Source of the DNA: Nonomuraea solani
GTDB taxonomy: Bacteria > Actinomycetota > Actinomycetes > Streptosporangiales > Streptosporangiaceae
Assembly: GCF_900108335.1 (NCBI RefSeq)
Contig: NZ_FNVT01000010.1
Location: 345,018-409,017, forward strand
DNA: 64,000 bases
Reading direction: 5' to 3'
Both the position numbers and the translations under genes were made by a program. A model generated the notes under the pieces. The model did not search any database. It worked only from the letters and a program-made list of their open reading frames with translations, and was not told the DNA's origin. Below, piece by piece: positions 16,858 through 25,259 of the stretch; the first letter of the stretch is position 1; every line of letters starts with the position of its first letter.

Positions 16858-17499
16858 ATGATGAGTGAAATTTCCAGAAATGGTGTCGGCGGCGGCGGTC
16901 AGCCTGGACGGATCGGAATCGGCCTGGAGCTCGACGACGTCCATATGAAGATCCTTGAGGTCCTGCGCGAGAACGGCAGGATCTCGGTCGCCGCGCTGGC
17001 CGAGCGGGTGGGCATCTCCCGGGCGAACGCCTACACCCGCTTCGAGGCGCTGCGCGCGGACGGCGCGATCAAACGGTTCACGGCCGAGATCGACCACGTC
17101 AGGGCGGGGCTCGGCATCACGGCGCTGATCTTCGTGACCGTGCGCCAACAGATGTGGAAACAGTTCAGGGCGGAGCTGGCCCGGATGCCGGAGGTGGAGT
17201 ACTGCGCGATCACCACCGGCCAGCACGACGCGATGATCCAGGTACGCGTGTCCGACGTGGCCGCGGTGCACACCATGGTGACCGACCGGCTGGCCAACAT
17301 CCCGGCGGTCAAGGCGACCGAGACGGTGTTCATCCTGGACGAGGTGCTCAGGCGGCCCTACGTGCTGCCGAGCGACCGCGATCAGGGCCGTCCGGCGCGC
17401 CGCCCGGCCCAGGAGGCGCAGGGCGGCGACGTGCCGCTCGGCAAGATGCGCTTCGTCGGCGCCGCCGAGGGAAGGGCCGCCCTGCGCAAGGACGACTGA
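16858..17499 (+). CDS. Lrp/AsnC-family transcriptional regulator
   Basis: 213 residues from ATG 16858 (a second ATG follows at once). An N-terminal Gly-rich stretch precedes the AsnC helix-turn-helix (LDDVHMKILEVLRENGRISVAALAERVGISRANAYTRFEAL), then the RAM/ligand-binding domain with VRQQMWKQFRAELARMPEVEYCAITTGQHDAMIQVRV. About 45 extra residues follow the RAM domain (LPSDRDQGRPARR to the end), longer than standard Lrp (about 150-165). It is divergent from the peptide operon and is its most likely regulator, probably sensing an amino acid released from the peptide. Its stop codon abuts the stop of the next minus-strand gene. Confidence 0.9.
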   Translation: MMSEISRNGVGGGGQPGRIGIGLELDDVHMKILEVLRENGRISVAALAERVGISRANAYTRFEALRADGAIKRFTAEIDHVRAGLGITALIFVTVRQQMWKQFRAELARMPEVEYCAITTGQHDAMIQVRVSDVAAVHTMVTDRLANIPAVKATETVFILDEVLRRPYVLPSDRDQGRPARRPAQEAQGGDVPLGKMRFVGAAEGRAALRKDD

Positions 17500-17868
17500 T
17501 CAGGCGCCCCCGGTGCGGACCCCGGTTTGGACTTCGGCGCACACGCTGACATGCGGCGTGTCGTCGCCGTCGAACGTGAACTCCTCCACCAGGCGCAGCA
17601 GCCCGTCGTCGCCGGTCTCGACGCGGCTGCTGCTCCGGCCGCCGGCCTTGCCCCCGGCCTTCAGGGCGTGCGCGTACGAGATCGACACCACGTCGTCGTC
17701 CCGCGTCCCGACGAAGCGGCCGAAGGTCACGGTGTCACCCGTGTAACTGCCCCACACCACCCCGTCCTCCTCCCAGTAGAGGAACTCGGTGGGACTGTCC
17801 CGGTTCACCGTGCTCGCGGTCGAGCTCACCATCACGAATTTGCGGCCGTTGAGATTCACGCCGCCCAT
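17500..17868 (-). CDS. small conserved hypothetical protein
   Basis: 122 residues starting GGVNLNGRKFVMVSS. The pattern NGRxFV...STEF-YWEEDGVVWGSYTGDTVTFGRFVGT...YAHAL...GLLRLVEEF resembles small all-beta actinomycete and bacillus proteins that databases often label 'N-acetylglutamate synthase' without evidence. No catalytic motif is recognisable. No signal peptide. It lies downstream of the LAL regulator in the same direction, 102 bases away, and is tail-to-tail with the Lrp gene with no gap. Function unknown. Confidence 0.7.
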   Translation of the reverse strand: MGGVNLNGRKFVMVSSTASTVNRDSPTEFLYWEEDGVVWGSYTGDTVTFGRFVGTRDDDVVSISYAHALKAGGKAGGRSSSRVETGDDGLLRLVEEFTFDGDDTPHVSVCAEVQTGVRTGGA

Positions 17869-17897
17869 GGTCCCCAGATTTCCGAAATATCAGCAAA

Positions 17898-17953
17898 CCG
17901 GCTGGACATATGGTGAGGGCCTCTTGTCAACGGCCGGCAATCCGTCCAGCCGG
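17898..17953. terminator. 10-base inverted repeat downstream of the LAL gene
   Basis: CCGGCTGGAC at 17898-17907 is perfectly complementary to GTCCAGCCGG at 17944-17953 (36-base spacer). It follows the LAL stop at 17971 by 17 bases and precedes the 122-residue gene by 30 bases, so it could end LAL transcription or be an operator for the small gene. No T-tract is seen. Confidence 0.4.
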
Positions 17954-17970
17954 CCCCGGGCGGCGGCCGC

Positions 17971-20703
17971 TCAGTCCATCAGTTTGGTCGTCAGGGCCAC
18001 CCGCGAGCTCACCCCCAGCTTGGCGAAGGCGTTGCCCAGGTGGTACTCGATCGTCTTCACGCTCAGCACCAGCTCCCTGGCCACCTGCCGGTTCGTCATC
18101 CCGGTCGCCACCAGCCGCGCCACCGCCTGCTCCTGCGGCGTCAGCCGCAGCAGCGGCGAGGCCCCGGCCTCGGGCCGCGGCAGCCCGCACGCGCTCAGCT
18201 CCCGCTCGCACCGGTCCACGTACGGGGCCGCGCCCAGCCGGCCGAACAGCCCCAGCCCCAGTTCGAGCTGCGACTGTGCCTGGCGCCGCCGCCCCAGCCT
18301 GCGCAGGAACCTCCCGTACGCCAGCCGCAGCCGCGCCTCGTCGAACGGCAGCCCCGCCGCCCCCGCGTGCGCCAGCCCGGCGACGAACGCCGAGTCGGCC
18401 GGCTCGTGCTCGTGCCGCGCCGCGTGCAGGCCGCCCCGGCAGCGGGCCGCCGCGGCCTGCGCCGACCGCCTGCCGCGCCGCCCGGCCAGCCGTTCGAGCC
18501 CGGCGAGCTGGGTCTCGGCCCGCTCCAGGTCGCCCAGGGCCACCAGGGCGTCGATGAGCAGGTCGAGCCACTGCACGATGCCGGGCTCGTACACGATGTC
18601 GTGCACCTTGACCGCCAGCAGCGGCTCCAGCGCCTCGACCGTGCGGGGGTGATCGCCCCGGGCGGAGGCCAGGTGGGCGGCGGCGCTGCACACGTGCGCC
18701 AGCGAGGCCACCGCCCCGGAGCTCGCGGCCTTACTCGACAGGGCCGACTCCACGTGCGCGTCCGCCAGCGCCCAGTCGCCGCGGGCGGCCGGAACGAGCG
18801 CGGCCAGCGCGTGGCAGACGGGCGAGAGCCAGCGCTGGTCGGCGTCGTCGGCCACGGACGCCGCGGTCTCGGTGTGCAGGCAGGCGTCGTCCCAGCGGCC
18901 CGCCCGGTACTCCGCCTGCCCCAGCATGGCCATCGCGAGCATGCGGAAGGGCACGGAGCGCTCCCCACAGGCCGCGACCGTGGCCTGGAGGTCGGCCAGC
19001 CCGCCCGCCAGGTCGTCGCTGCAGGTCCGCAGGAGCCCGCGGCCGAGCAGCGCGTCCAGCTCCGCGATCGAGGCGCCCGACGGCGTGGGCAGATCGCCGG
19101 TCGCGGCCAGCGCGGCGTCGATCTCGCCCGAGATGCCCAGCCCGGTGATCTGCGTGTAGCGGTTGTAGTCGATGCTGTAGCGGTAGCCGGGGGAGTTCCT
19201 GGCGCGCTCCGCCCACCGGGCCGCCTGCCTGCCCTCCGCCCTGACCAGGCAGAGCATGGCGAGCTGCTGCGCCGCGCGGGCGGCGAGGCCCGCCTGATGC
19301 GGCCCCGCGCGCTCCCAGGCGGTGATCAGTTGCGCGCGGGCCTCCTCGACCTGGCCGCGCACCATGGCCAGGTGGCCGAGCGCGTAGCCGCGCACCGCCG
19401 GGTGTGCCTGCTCGGGCAGGTTCGCGGTCAGCCTGGCCGCCTCCTCGACCCGGCCGTCCAGCAGCAGCGCCTCCACCGCCTCCGCCGCCAGCGGGGCCGG
19501 GTCGCCCGACAGCTCCGCCGCCGCCTTGAGATGCTCGGCCGCGCTGCCGAACGCGCCCAGCCGGACCTGCGCCCGCCCCAGATCCGCCAGCTCGGCGGCC
19601 AGTTCGGGACTCGGCCCCGCCACCGCCTCGATGCGGTGCCGCAGCCGCGCCTGCTCGCCCTCCGCGACCAGGGCGGCCCGCGCGTGCAGCGCCGAACGGT
19701 GCGCCGGGCCGAGGTCGCGGTAGATCGCCGCGCGGATCAGCGGATGCGCGAACGCCGCCATCGGGCCGTGCGCGGAGGACCGCTCCAGCAGCACTCCCTC
19801 CCGTACGGCCTGCTCAAGCGCCTGCAACGGCTCCTCGACGCCGGCCACCCTGGCGGCCAGGTGCAGCGGGCACGCCAGGCCCAGCACGCTCACCGCGCTG
19901 ACCAGCTCACGCACCGGCGGCGCGCACCTGGCCACCTTGGCCAGCACCAGCAGCGCGTACGAGCGCGGCGCCGGCAGCGGCTGCCCCAGATCGTCCAGCG
20001 CGCCCGGCGGCACCTCCTCCAGCAGCGCCCGCAGGTGCAGCGGCACGCCCTCGGTGTGCTCGACCAGCCGCGCCACGGCCCGCTGCGACACCGGGCCGCT
20101 CACCATCGCGGCCACGTCGGCGCCGCGCAATCCGGTCAGCCGCAGCCGCCGGGTGGCGTCGGCGGTGATGAGCCGCTGGAGCCCCTGGGGCCCCGGCAGG
20201 GTGGCCGCGTCACGCAGCAGCAGCACCGCCAGCACCCGGTCCACGCGCAGCCTGCGCAGGCAGAACGTCAGCGCCCGCAACGTCGGCACGTCGGCCCAGT
20301 GCACGTCGTCCACGACCAGGCAGAGCGGGTCGGTGAGCTGCCGCTCGGTCACCACGTCGAGCAGCGCCGCGCCGACCGCCAGCGGATCGGGCAACTCGGC
20401 CGGATCGGCCAGGCCGGGCGCGGCGAGCTCGGCCAGCCGCGGCGGCAGCCCGCCCGGCCCGCCGAACAACCTGGTCAGCGTCCCGTACGGCAGCAGCGCC
20501 TCACCCTCGTCGCCATCGGTGAACAGCACGTCGGCCGTGCCGCACGACTCCAGGAACCGATGGACCAGGGTCGTCTTCCCGATCCCGGCCGGCCCTTCGA
20601 CGACCACCAGCCTGGGTAAACCGGCACGGGCACGCCCGAACTCCTCACGCAGGCACCCGAGCTCGAAGTCACGCCCGACGAACGATGTGATCGGCTCAGC
20701 CAT
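17971..20703 (-). CDS. LAL-type LuxR-family regulator with AAA ATPase domain
   Basis: 910 residues from ATG 20703, preceded by GGGAGG; an ATG at 20727 would add eight residues. N-terminal AAA/NACHT-like ATPase: Walker A GPAGIGKT at residues 37-44 and Walker B LCLVVDDVHWAD near residue 130. The long middle is helical, with Ala/Leu-rich tetratricopeptide-like segments. The last 60 residues are a LuxR/GerE helix-turn-helix (LTPQEQAVARLVATGMTNRQVARELVLSVKTIEYHLGNAFAKL). Such large ATP-binding regulators act as activators, often of secondary metabolism or sugar use. No biosynthetic cluster is beside it, so its target is unknown. Confidence 0.92.
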   Translation of the reverse strand: MAEPITSFVGRDFELGCLREEFGRARAGLPRLVVVEGPAGIGKTTLVHRFLESCGTADVLFTDGDEGEALLPYGTLTRLFGGPGGLPPRLAELAAPGLADPAELPDPLAVGAALLDVVTERQLTDPLCLVVDDVHWADVPTLRALTFCLRRLRVDRVLAVLLLRDAATLPGPQGLQRLITADATRRLRLTGLRGADVAAMVSGPVSQRAVARLVEHTEGVPLHLRALLEEVPPGALDDLGQPLPAPRSYALLVLAKVARCAPPVRELVSAVSVLGLACPLHLAARVAGVEEPLQALEQAVREGVLLERSSAHGPMAAFAHPLIRAAIYRDLGPAHRSALHARAALVAEGEQARLRHRIEAVAGPSPELAAELADLGRAQVRLGAFGSAAEHLKAAAELSGDPAPLAAEAVEALLLDGRVEEAARLTANLPEQAHPAVRGYALGHLAMVRGQVEEARAQLITAWERAGPHQAGLAARAAQQLAMLCLVRAEGRQAARWAERARNSPGYRYSIDYNRYTQITGLGISGEIDAALAATGDLPTPSGASIAELDALLGRGLLRTCSDDLAGGLADLQATVAACGERSVPFRMLAMAMLGQAEYRAGRWDDACLHTETAASVADDADQRWLSPVCHALAALVPAARGDWALADAHVESALSSKAASSGAVASLAHVCSAAAHLASARGDHPRTVEALEPLLAVKVHDIVYEPGIVQWLDLLIDALVALGDLERAETQLAGLERLAGRRGRRSAQAAAARCRGGLHAARHEHEPADSAFVAGLAHAGAAGLPFDEARLRLAYGRFLRRLGRRRQAQSQLELGLGLFGRLGAAPYVDRCERELSACGLPRPEAGASPLLRLTPQEQAVARLVATGMTNRQVARELVLSVKTIEYHLGNAFAKLGVSSRVALTTKLMD

Positions 20704-20868
20704 GCCGGCCTCCCAACCCTGGGACATATAACGCTTTCGCGGTACGGCGGGCGACTCAAGTAAGACTTGCCTGTCTACATGTCCAGAGCCTGCCCGAAAA
20801 TCAGGGGTTATCCCCAGGTGCCGCTCCGGGGCGCGCCTCCTACGATCACGGGTGACCCGGGAGGAGTG

Positions 20869-21027
20869 ATGCGCTTCGTTCTCGATCTGGAGTATGGCGC
20901 GGACGGGGTTCGCGGGCAGGTCACGCGGCAGGGCTGCGACCGGCCCGAGCCCTTCCACGGCTGGCTCGACCTGTTGCGCGTGCTCGAGGAACCGTACATC
21001 AGGGGTAATCCCTGGGACGGTCCCTGA
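20869..21027 (+). CDS. small hypothetical protein
   Basis: 52 residues from ATG 20869, preceded by GGGAGGAG. It starts RFVLDLEYGADGVRGQV and has an FHGWLDLLRVLEE segment, a pattern seen in other short actinomycete proteins. It is divergent from the LAL regulator, separated by 165 bases that must hold both promoters. No function known. Confidence 0.5.
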   Translation: MRFVLDLEYGADGVRGQVTRQGCDRPEPFHGWLDLLRVLEEPYIRGNPWDGP

Positions 21028-21394
21028 CGCGCCGGGCCCGAGAAAGTCAGAACATGTGATGCGTCCCCCGTGGGAGGGGCGCAGGTGAAGACCTTCCGGC
21101 CGTTCGCGGAGGGACGGCCAGGGTCTTCGCCGCGCAGGGGGCGGTGCCCGCCGGCCCCCGTGGAGCAGCTGCCACGTCAGCGCGCCGGTCCTCGCCATGC
21201 CGGCGCCGGGTCCGGCGGACTTCCCGGGGCGGTCCCCGCAAGGTAGCCATGCGGCGGCCGCTCCGGCGCACCGCCCCTGTCCTCTCGGCCGAGCCGGCTT
21301 GCCCGGGGCTTTACCTTTCGAGGGCTGACGCCATCATTGCGCTGTGTGATAGTAATGTGACACTGCGTATCCGATGAGGTCCGGGAGATCTTTC
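21028..21394. other. 367-base gene gap with a strong hairpin
   Basis: No gene is supported here. A two-tier hairpin is clear: GAAGACC at 21087-21093 pairs with GGTCTTC at 21122-21128, and inside it GGCCGT at 21098-21103 pairs with ACGGCC at 21114-21119. It lies 60 bases after the small gene and about 265 before the DUF4239 gene, so it may be a terminator or part of a structured leader. The last 60 bases, including a GTGTGATAGTAATGTGACAC near-palindrome around 21342-21361, are the less GC-rich, promoter-like part before the membrane gene. Confidence 0.45.
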
Positions 21395-22162
21395 ATGGTG
21401 GCGTACACGCTCTCGATCTTGGCGGCGGTGGGCGCGGTGGCGCTCACCGCGCTGGTTTTCAGGCGGGTGAAGACGGCCGGGGAGGACCGCGACCCCAGCG
21501 GCCCGTCGGCCGGTCACGCGGGCTCGATGTTGTCGGCCATGTTCCTGCTGGTGTTCGCGATCGCGATCATCGTGCCGTGGACCACGGCCGACGCCGCCCG
21601 GCTCAACACCCACGCCGAGAGCCAGTCCGCGGTGGACGCCTACTGGGCGGCCTCCTCACTGCCGGACACCGCGGCCGAGGAGGTGCGCGCGGGGCTGCGC
21701 GACTACGTGGCGTTCGTGGTCAAGGACGAGTGGCCGCTCATGGCCGAAGGCAAGATGCACCCGGTCGGGGCGGCCCGGATGGACGAGTTGCGCGGGCAGG
21801 TCAACGAGCTCCAGTCGCGCGACAACGACGAAGACGACGCCAAGGCCTCCGTGCTGGAGCACCTCAGCGCCATGTCCACCGCCCGGGCCCAGCGCACCGC
21901 CGACGCCGCCGCGACGCCGCCCGCCGGGCTGCTGTTCCTGACCGCCCTCACCGGCGTGCTGGTCATCGTCTTCCCGTTCCTGGCCGGCGCCAGACCGCGC
22001 GGGCTGGCGATGCTGCCGCTGGTGGCGACCGCGGCGCTGCTCGGCTTCGGCATCTACCTGACCTGGGACATCTCCCGCGCCTTCGCCGGGCCGCTGGCCG
22101 TCGGGCCCGACGCGTTCCAGGGGACGTTGCAGGAGTTCGCCCGGATCGCCGGGGGGATGTGA
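21395..22162 (+). CDS. DUF4239-like integral membrane protein
   Basis: 255 residues from ATG 21395, chosen because GGGAGA is six bases upstream (an ATG at 21374 lacks a ribosome site). Four predicted membrane segments: VAYTLSILAAVGAVALTALVF, AMFLLVFAIAIIVPW, LLFLTALTGVLVIVFPFLAG and LAMLPLVATAALLGFGIYLTW. Between the second and third is a soluble region with the ESQSAVDAYW and YVAFVVKDEWPLM patterns of bestrophin-like DUF4239 proteins. It is directly upstream of, and probably co-transcribed with, a secreted proline-rich protein (two bases between stop and next start). Function unknown; ion channel activity is a family-level guess. Confidence 0.75.
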   Translation: MVAYTLSILAAVGAVALTALVFRRVKTAGEDRDPSGPSAGHAGSMLSAMFLLVFAIAIIVPWTTADAARLNTHAESQSAVDAYWAASSLPDTAAEEVRAGLRDYVAFVVKDEWPLMAEGKMHPVGAARMDELRGQVNELQSRDNDEDDAKASVLEHLSAMSTARAQRTADAAATPPAGLLFLTALTGVLVIVFPFLAGARPRGLAMLPLVATAALLGFGIYLTWDISRAFAGPLAVGPDAFQGTLQEFARIAGGM

Positions 22163-22164
22163 CC

Positions 22165-22920
22165 GTGAGTGTCAGGCGCGCGCCGCTGCTGCTGGCCGCC
22201 GCTCTGCTGGCGGCCATGGTGGCGGGCCCGGCGGCGGCCGACCCCGACCCGTGGCCGGTGCCCAAGATGTCGGTGCCCAAGCCGTCGGTACGCCCGCCCG
22301 CCCCGCCCGCCCCGCCCGCCCGGCCCGCCCGGCCCGCTCAGCCCGCTCGGCCCAAGGGCGTCACCGTCGGGCCCGAGGTGCGGGTGCCGAGGGTGACGGT
22401 GCGGCGCTCGCCCGCCCCCAGGGTGTCGATCGCGATGCCCAAGGGGAAGCGGCGGGCGACGACGCCCAAGGTCGTGGTGCCCCGGGTGACGGTCTACCCG
22501 GACGGGGTGTGCGCGGGCGGGGTCCGGTCGCGCGGGCGGGACGCGCAGGGGAGCCGGGTTCAGGTGCCCGGCGTTCCGGACGGCGGGACCCAGGGCCGCG
22601 GAGACCAGGGGCGCCGAGGCCGGGCGGGGGAGGTTCAGGTGGGAGACTGCCCGCGCCGGAAGGCGCCCGCGGCGGCGCCCAGGCCCGTGCCCCGGGTGAT
22701 GCCCCGGGTGATGCCGCAGGTGGCGCCGGTCCTGGTGCCTCCGCCCGCTCCTGAGACCACGCCGCCCGATCCGACCCCCAAGGAGACGGCCCGGGCGCGC
22801 GTCGTGCGCGCCCAGCCGCCGCCCCGGCGGCGTAACCCGCTGAACACCGTGCTGATCACGACCGTCCTGGTGACGGCGATCGCGTCGACCACGGCCGTGG
22901 CGTTCAAGCGCCGCCGGTGA
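22165..22920 (+). CDS. secreted proline-rich, C-terminally membrane-anchored protein
   Basis: 251 residues from GTG 22165. Signal peptide RRAPLLLAAALLAAMVAGPAAA, then a low-complexity region dominated by Pro, Arg, Val and Lys with repeated PKMSVPKPSV / VRVPRVTV motifs and a middle rich in Gly and Arg containing two cysteines. A single membrane helix (LNTVLITTVLVTAIASTTAVAF) and a KRRR tail close the protein, so most of it would be outside the cell, tethered. No domain recognised. Third-position GC pattern supports coding. The last 17 bases overlap the remnant on the opposite strand. Confidence 0.6.
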   Translation: MSVRRAPLLLAAALLAAMVAGPAAADPDPWPVPKMSVPKPSVRPPAPPAPPARPARPAQPARPKGVTVGPEVRVPRVTVRRSPAPRVSIAMPKGKRRATTPKVVVPRVTVYPDGVCAGGVRSRGRDAQGSRVQVPGVPDGGTQGRGDQGRRGRAGEVQVGDCPRRKAPAAAPRPVPRVMPRVMPQVAPVLVPPPAPETTPPDPTPKETARARVVRAQPPPRRRNPLNTVLITTVLVTAIASTTAVAFKRRR

Positions 22921-23715
22921 CCGACTTCAGCGCCTCGGTGCGGGTCTTGAGAGTGGTGCGGAGGGTGGCCGCCTCCTCGGTGGTCTTGGCGGTGTCGGCG
23001 CCCTCATTACGGTTGTACGCCCGCACCGCCTGGTCCAGCAGGCCCGTGGCGGTGCCGCCGGCCAGCAGTTTGGTGTAGAGGGTGGCGTATTCGCGCTGGT
23101 AGAGCTTCTTGAAGCCGGCGTCCTTGAGGAACTTGTCCTTGAGCGCATGACCCATCCGAAGCCCGCCCGGCCCGTCTTGGCCGCCCGGCCGAGCCTGACC
23201 GCCTGGGTCGCCTTGACCGGCCGGCCCGCCCGGGTCGGCGCCGGTCGGGGGCCGGCGTCGCTGTCGCGCCCTTCACACAGGCGCAGGGCGTCCTCGTACG
23301 GCAGGCGCACCCGGCGCTTCTGCGTGACCCGGTTGACGCGCTGCTTGATCTCGACGTAGACCGGCGTGTCCGCGCCCACCGAGAACCGGTCGCCGTAGTG
23401 GCGGATCCGCAGCTTCCTGCGGAACTTCAGGCCCTCGATCTTCTCCCAGTAGAAGCGGAGCCGCCGGGTGTCGTAGTAGACGCTCCAGATGCCGTAACCG
23501 TTCTCGCCGCTGTGCCGGTCGCGGTCGAGGAGGCCGTCCATCTCCTTCCGCAACTCGCCCGCCACGGCCGCGTCGACGAGGTACTTGATCTCGTACCTGT
23601 TGAACGCGTGCAGCCTGCTGGGGGCGCGCAGCGCGTGGCCCGCCTCACCCGGGTTCGTGCTGGGAATCGGGGGCTGACCTGCGGGGACGGTTCGCCTGCG
23701 GAATCTGCGCAGCAT
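22904..23715 (-). pseudogene. chimeric remnant: VTC-domain gene 5' part joined to CotH-like 3' end
   Basis: From ATG 23715 (AAGGGAG upstream) the first 150 or so residues are a good VTC polyphosphate-polymerase-like domain: FNRYEIKYLVDAAV, WSVYYDTRRLRFYWEKIEGLKFRRKLRIRHYG, VYVEIKQRVNRVTQKRRVRLPYEDAL. It breaks off after LCEGRD (about 23276), passes through a low-complexity Ala/Gly/Arg linker, and the frame then shifts. In the next frame (23152-22904) is HALKDKFLKDAGFKKLYQREYATLYTKLLAGG...LLDQAV, resembling the C-terminal end of CotH-kinase-family proteins. VTC, DUF4956 and CotH genes are commonly neighbours in actinomycetes, so a deletion fusing the first and last is the simplest reading. The VTC half lacks its C-terminal catalytic strands. 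Confidence 0.6.
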
Positions 23716-23789
23716 GTCACTCCCTTCGTGTCAGCCATATGAGACAGTGACAACCTGGAATAACGTGTGAACGCGTGGTGAACGAGAGG

Positions 23790-25259
23790 TCAGGCGGGCA
23801 GGGGGAGGACGACGCGGAACGTCGTGCCGTGGCCGGGCCGGCTGCGCGCCTCGATGCGGCCGCCGTGCGCCTCGACCAGCGCCGCCGCGATCGCCAGCCC
23901 CAGCCCGGTGCCGCCGCTGTCCCGTGAGCGGGCCGCGTCGGCCCGGTAGAACCGGTCGAAGACGTGCGGCAGGTGCCCGGCCTCGATCCCCGGGCCCGAG
24001 TCGCGCACCTCCACGACCACCGCCCGCCCGGCGACCTCCACCCCCGCACAGGCCACCGCGACCTCTTCACCGTCCGCGACGTCCGGTTCCGGTCGTTCGT
24101 CCACCAGGACGCGGACGGCCGTGCCCGGGGGCGTGTGGGCGACGGCGTTGCCGACCAGGTTGGTGACGACCTGGTGGAGGCGGTGCTCGTCGCCCAGGAC
24201 CCGTACCGGGCGATCGCCCAGCAGCAGCTCGATCGGCCGTCCGGGATCGCGGGCCCGCGCCCCGTGCACCACGTCGCCCACGATGACGTGCAGGTCCACC
24301 TCCGTCACCTCCTGCGCCCGCGCCTCGTCCAGCCGCGCCAGCAGCAGCAGGTCCTCCACCAGCACGCCCATCCGCTCCGCCTCGCCCTCGATGCGGCTCA
24401 GGATGCGTGCCACGACCGGATCGGGCTCGCTCCTGCCGTGCCGGTACAGCTCCGCGAACCCCCGGATGGACGTCAGCGGCGTGCGCAGCTCGTGCGAGGC
24501 GTCGGCGAGGAAGTGGCGCAGCCGCTGCTCCGAGCGTTCGCGCTGGCGCAGGGCCTCGCCGAGGCGGCCCAGCATGACGTTCAGGGCGTGGCCGAGACGG
24601 CCGGTCTCGGTACGCGGGTCGCTGTCGGACACCCGCCGCTCCAGCTCACCCGCCGCGATCGCGGCCGCCGTACGCTCCATGCGGGTCAGCGGGCGCAGCC
24701 CCAGCCGTACGACCGCCAGCGCCACCGCCCCCAGCAGGACCAGCACCAGCGCGCCCGCCGCCGCCTCGATGAGCAGCAGTTGCCGCACGGTGCCGCGGTC
24801 CGGCTCCAGGGAGAGCGACACCGCGGCCCGGTTCCCGTCCGGCAGGCCCACCACGAGCGTGCGCCACTCGCCGCCGCCCGTCCTGGCCGGCACCGTGAAA
24901 GGCTCCGGGGGCGGGGCGGCCACCGCGCTCGCGGGGATGGCCGGGCCGTCGCCGGAGTCGGGCAGGCGGCGGAGGACCGTCCCCGACGGCGTGAAGAAGG
25001 TGACCCGGAACTGCGTGGGCAGCTCCACGTCGCGCCGGCGCGGCGGCGGCATCGGCACGCCCGGCGGCGGCCCCTTCGTGAACGTGCCGGCGAACTCCGT
25101 GAGCTGCGTGTCCACCCGCGCCAGCAGCGACCGGTCCAGCAGGAGCACCCCCGCCGCCGCGAACACGGCCAGCGCCGCCGCCGACAGGCCGAGCAGGGCG
25201 GCCAGCAGGCGGTGACGCAGCGGCCAGGCCCGCCCCAGAGGTCTCATGGACAACGTCAT
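23790..25259 (-). CDS. two-component sensor histidine kinase
   Basis: 489 residues from ATG 25259, overlapping the regulator stop (ATGA). Membrane segment 1 at about 17-41, an extracellular domain of roughly 130 residues with a proline-rich loop (KGPPPGVPMPPPRRR), membrane segment 2 (LLLIEAAAGALVLVLLGAVALAVV), HAMP, and an H-box FLADASHELRTPLTSIRGFAEL with the phosphorylated His near residue 254. ATPase boxes: N-box HQVVTNLVGNAVAHTP, G1 DSGPGIE, F-box VFDRFYRADAAR, G2 GTGLGLAI. Complete and apparently functional. Stimulus unknown. It lies next to the VTC/CotH remnant, a gene set that often neighbours such systems. Confidence 0.95.
   Translation of the reverse strand: MTLSMRPLGRAWPLRHRLLAALLGLSAAALAVFAAAGVLLLDRSLLARVDTQLTEFAGTFTKGPPPGVPMPPPRRRDVELPTQFRVTFFTPSGTVLRRLPDSGDGPAIPASAVAAPPPEPFTVPARTGGGEWRTLVVGLPDGNRAAVSLSLEPDRGTVRQLLLIEAAAGALVLVLLGAVALAVVRLGLRPLTRMERTAAAIAAGELERRVSDSDPRTETGRLGHALNVMLGRLGEALRQRERSEQRLRHFLADASHELRTPLTSIRGFAELYRHGRSEPDPVVARILSRIEGEAERMGVLVEDLLLLARLDEARAQEVTEVDLHVIVGDVVHGARARDPGRPIELLLGDRPVRVLGDEHRLHQVVTNLVGNAVAHTPPGTAVRVLVDERPEPDVADGEEVAVACAGVEVAGRAVVVEVRDSGPGIEAGHLPHVFDRFYRADAARSRDSGGTGLGLAIAAALVEAHGGRIEARSRPGHGTTFRVVLPLPA

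Noticed and set aside
17971..21198. LAL regulator starting at 21198 (1,075 residues)
   Set aside because: The extra N-terminal part crosses the divergent promoter and the small gene and has no domain; ATG 20703 has a GGGAGG site and leads into the ATPase.
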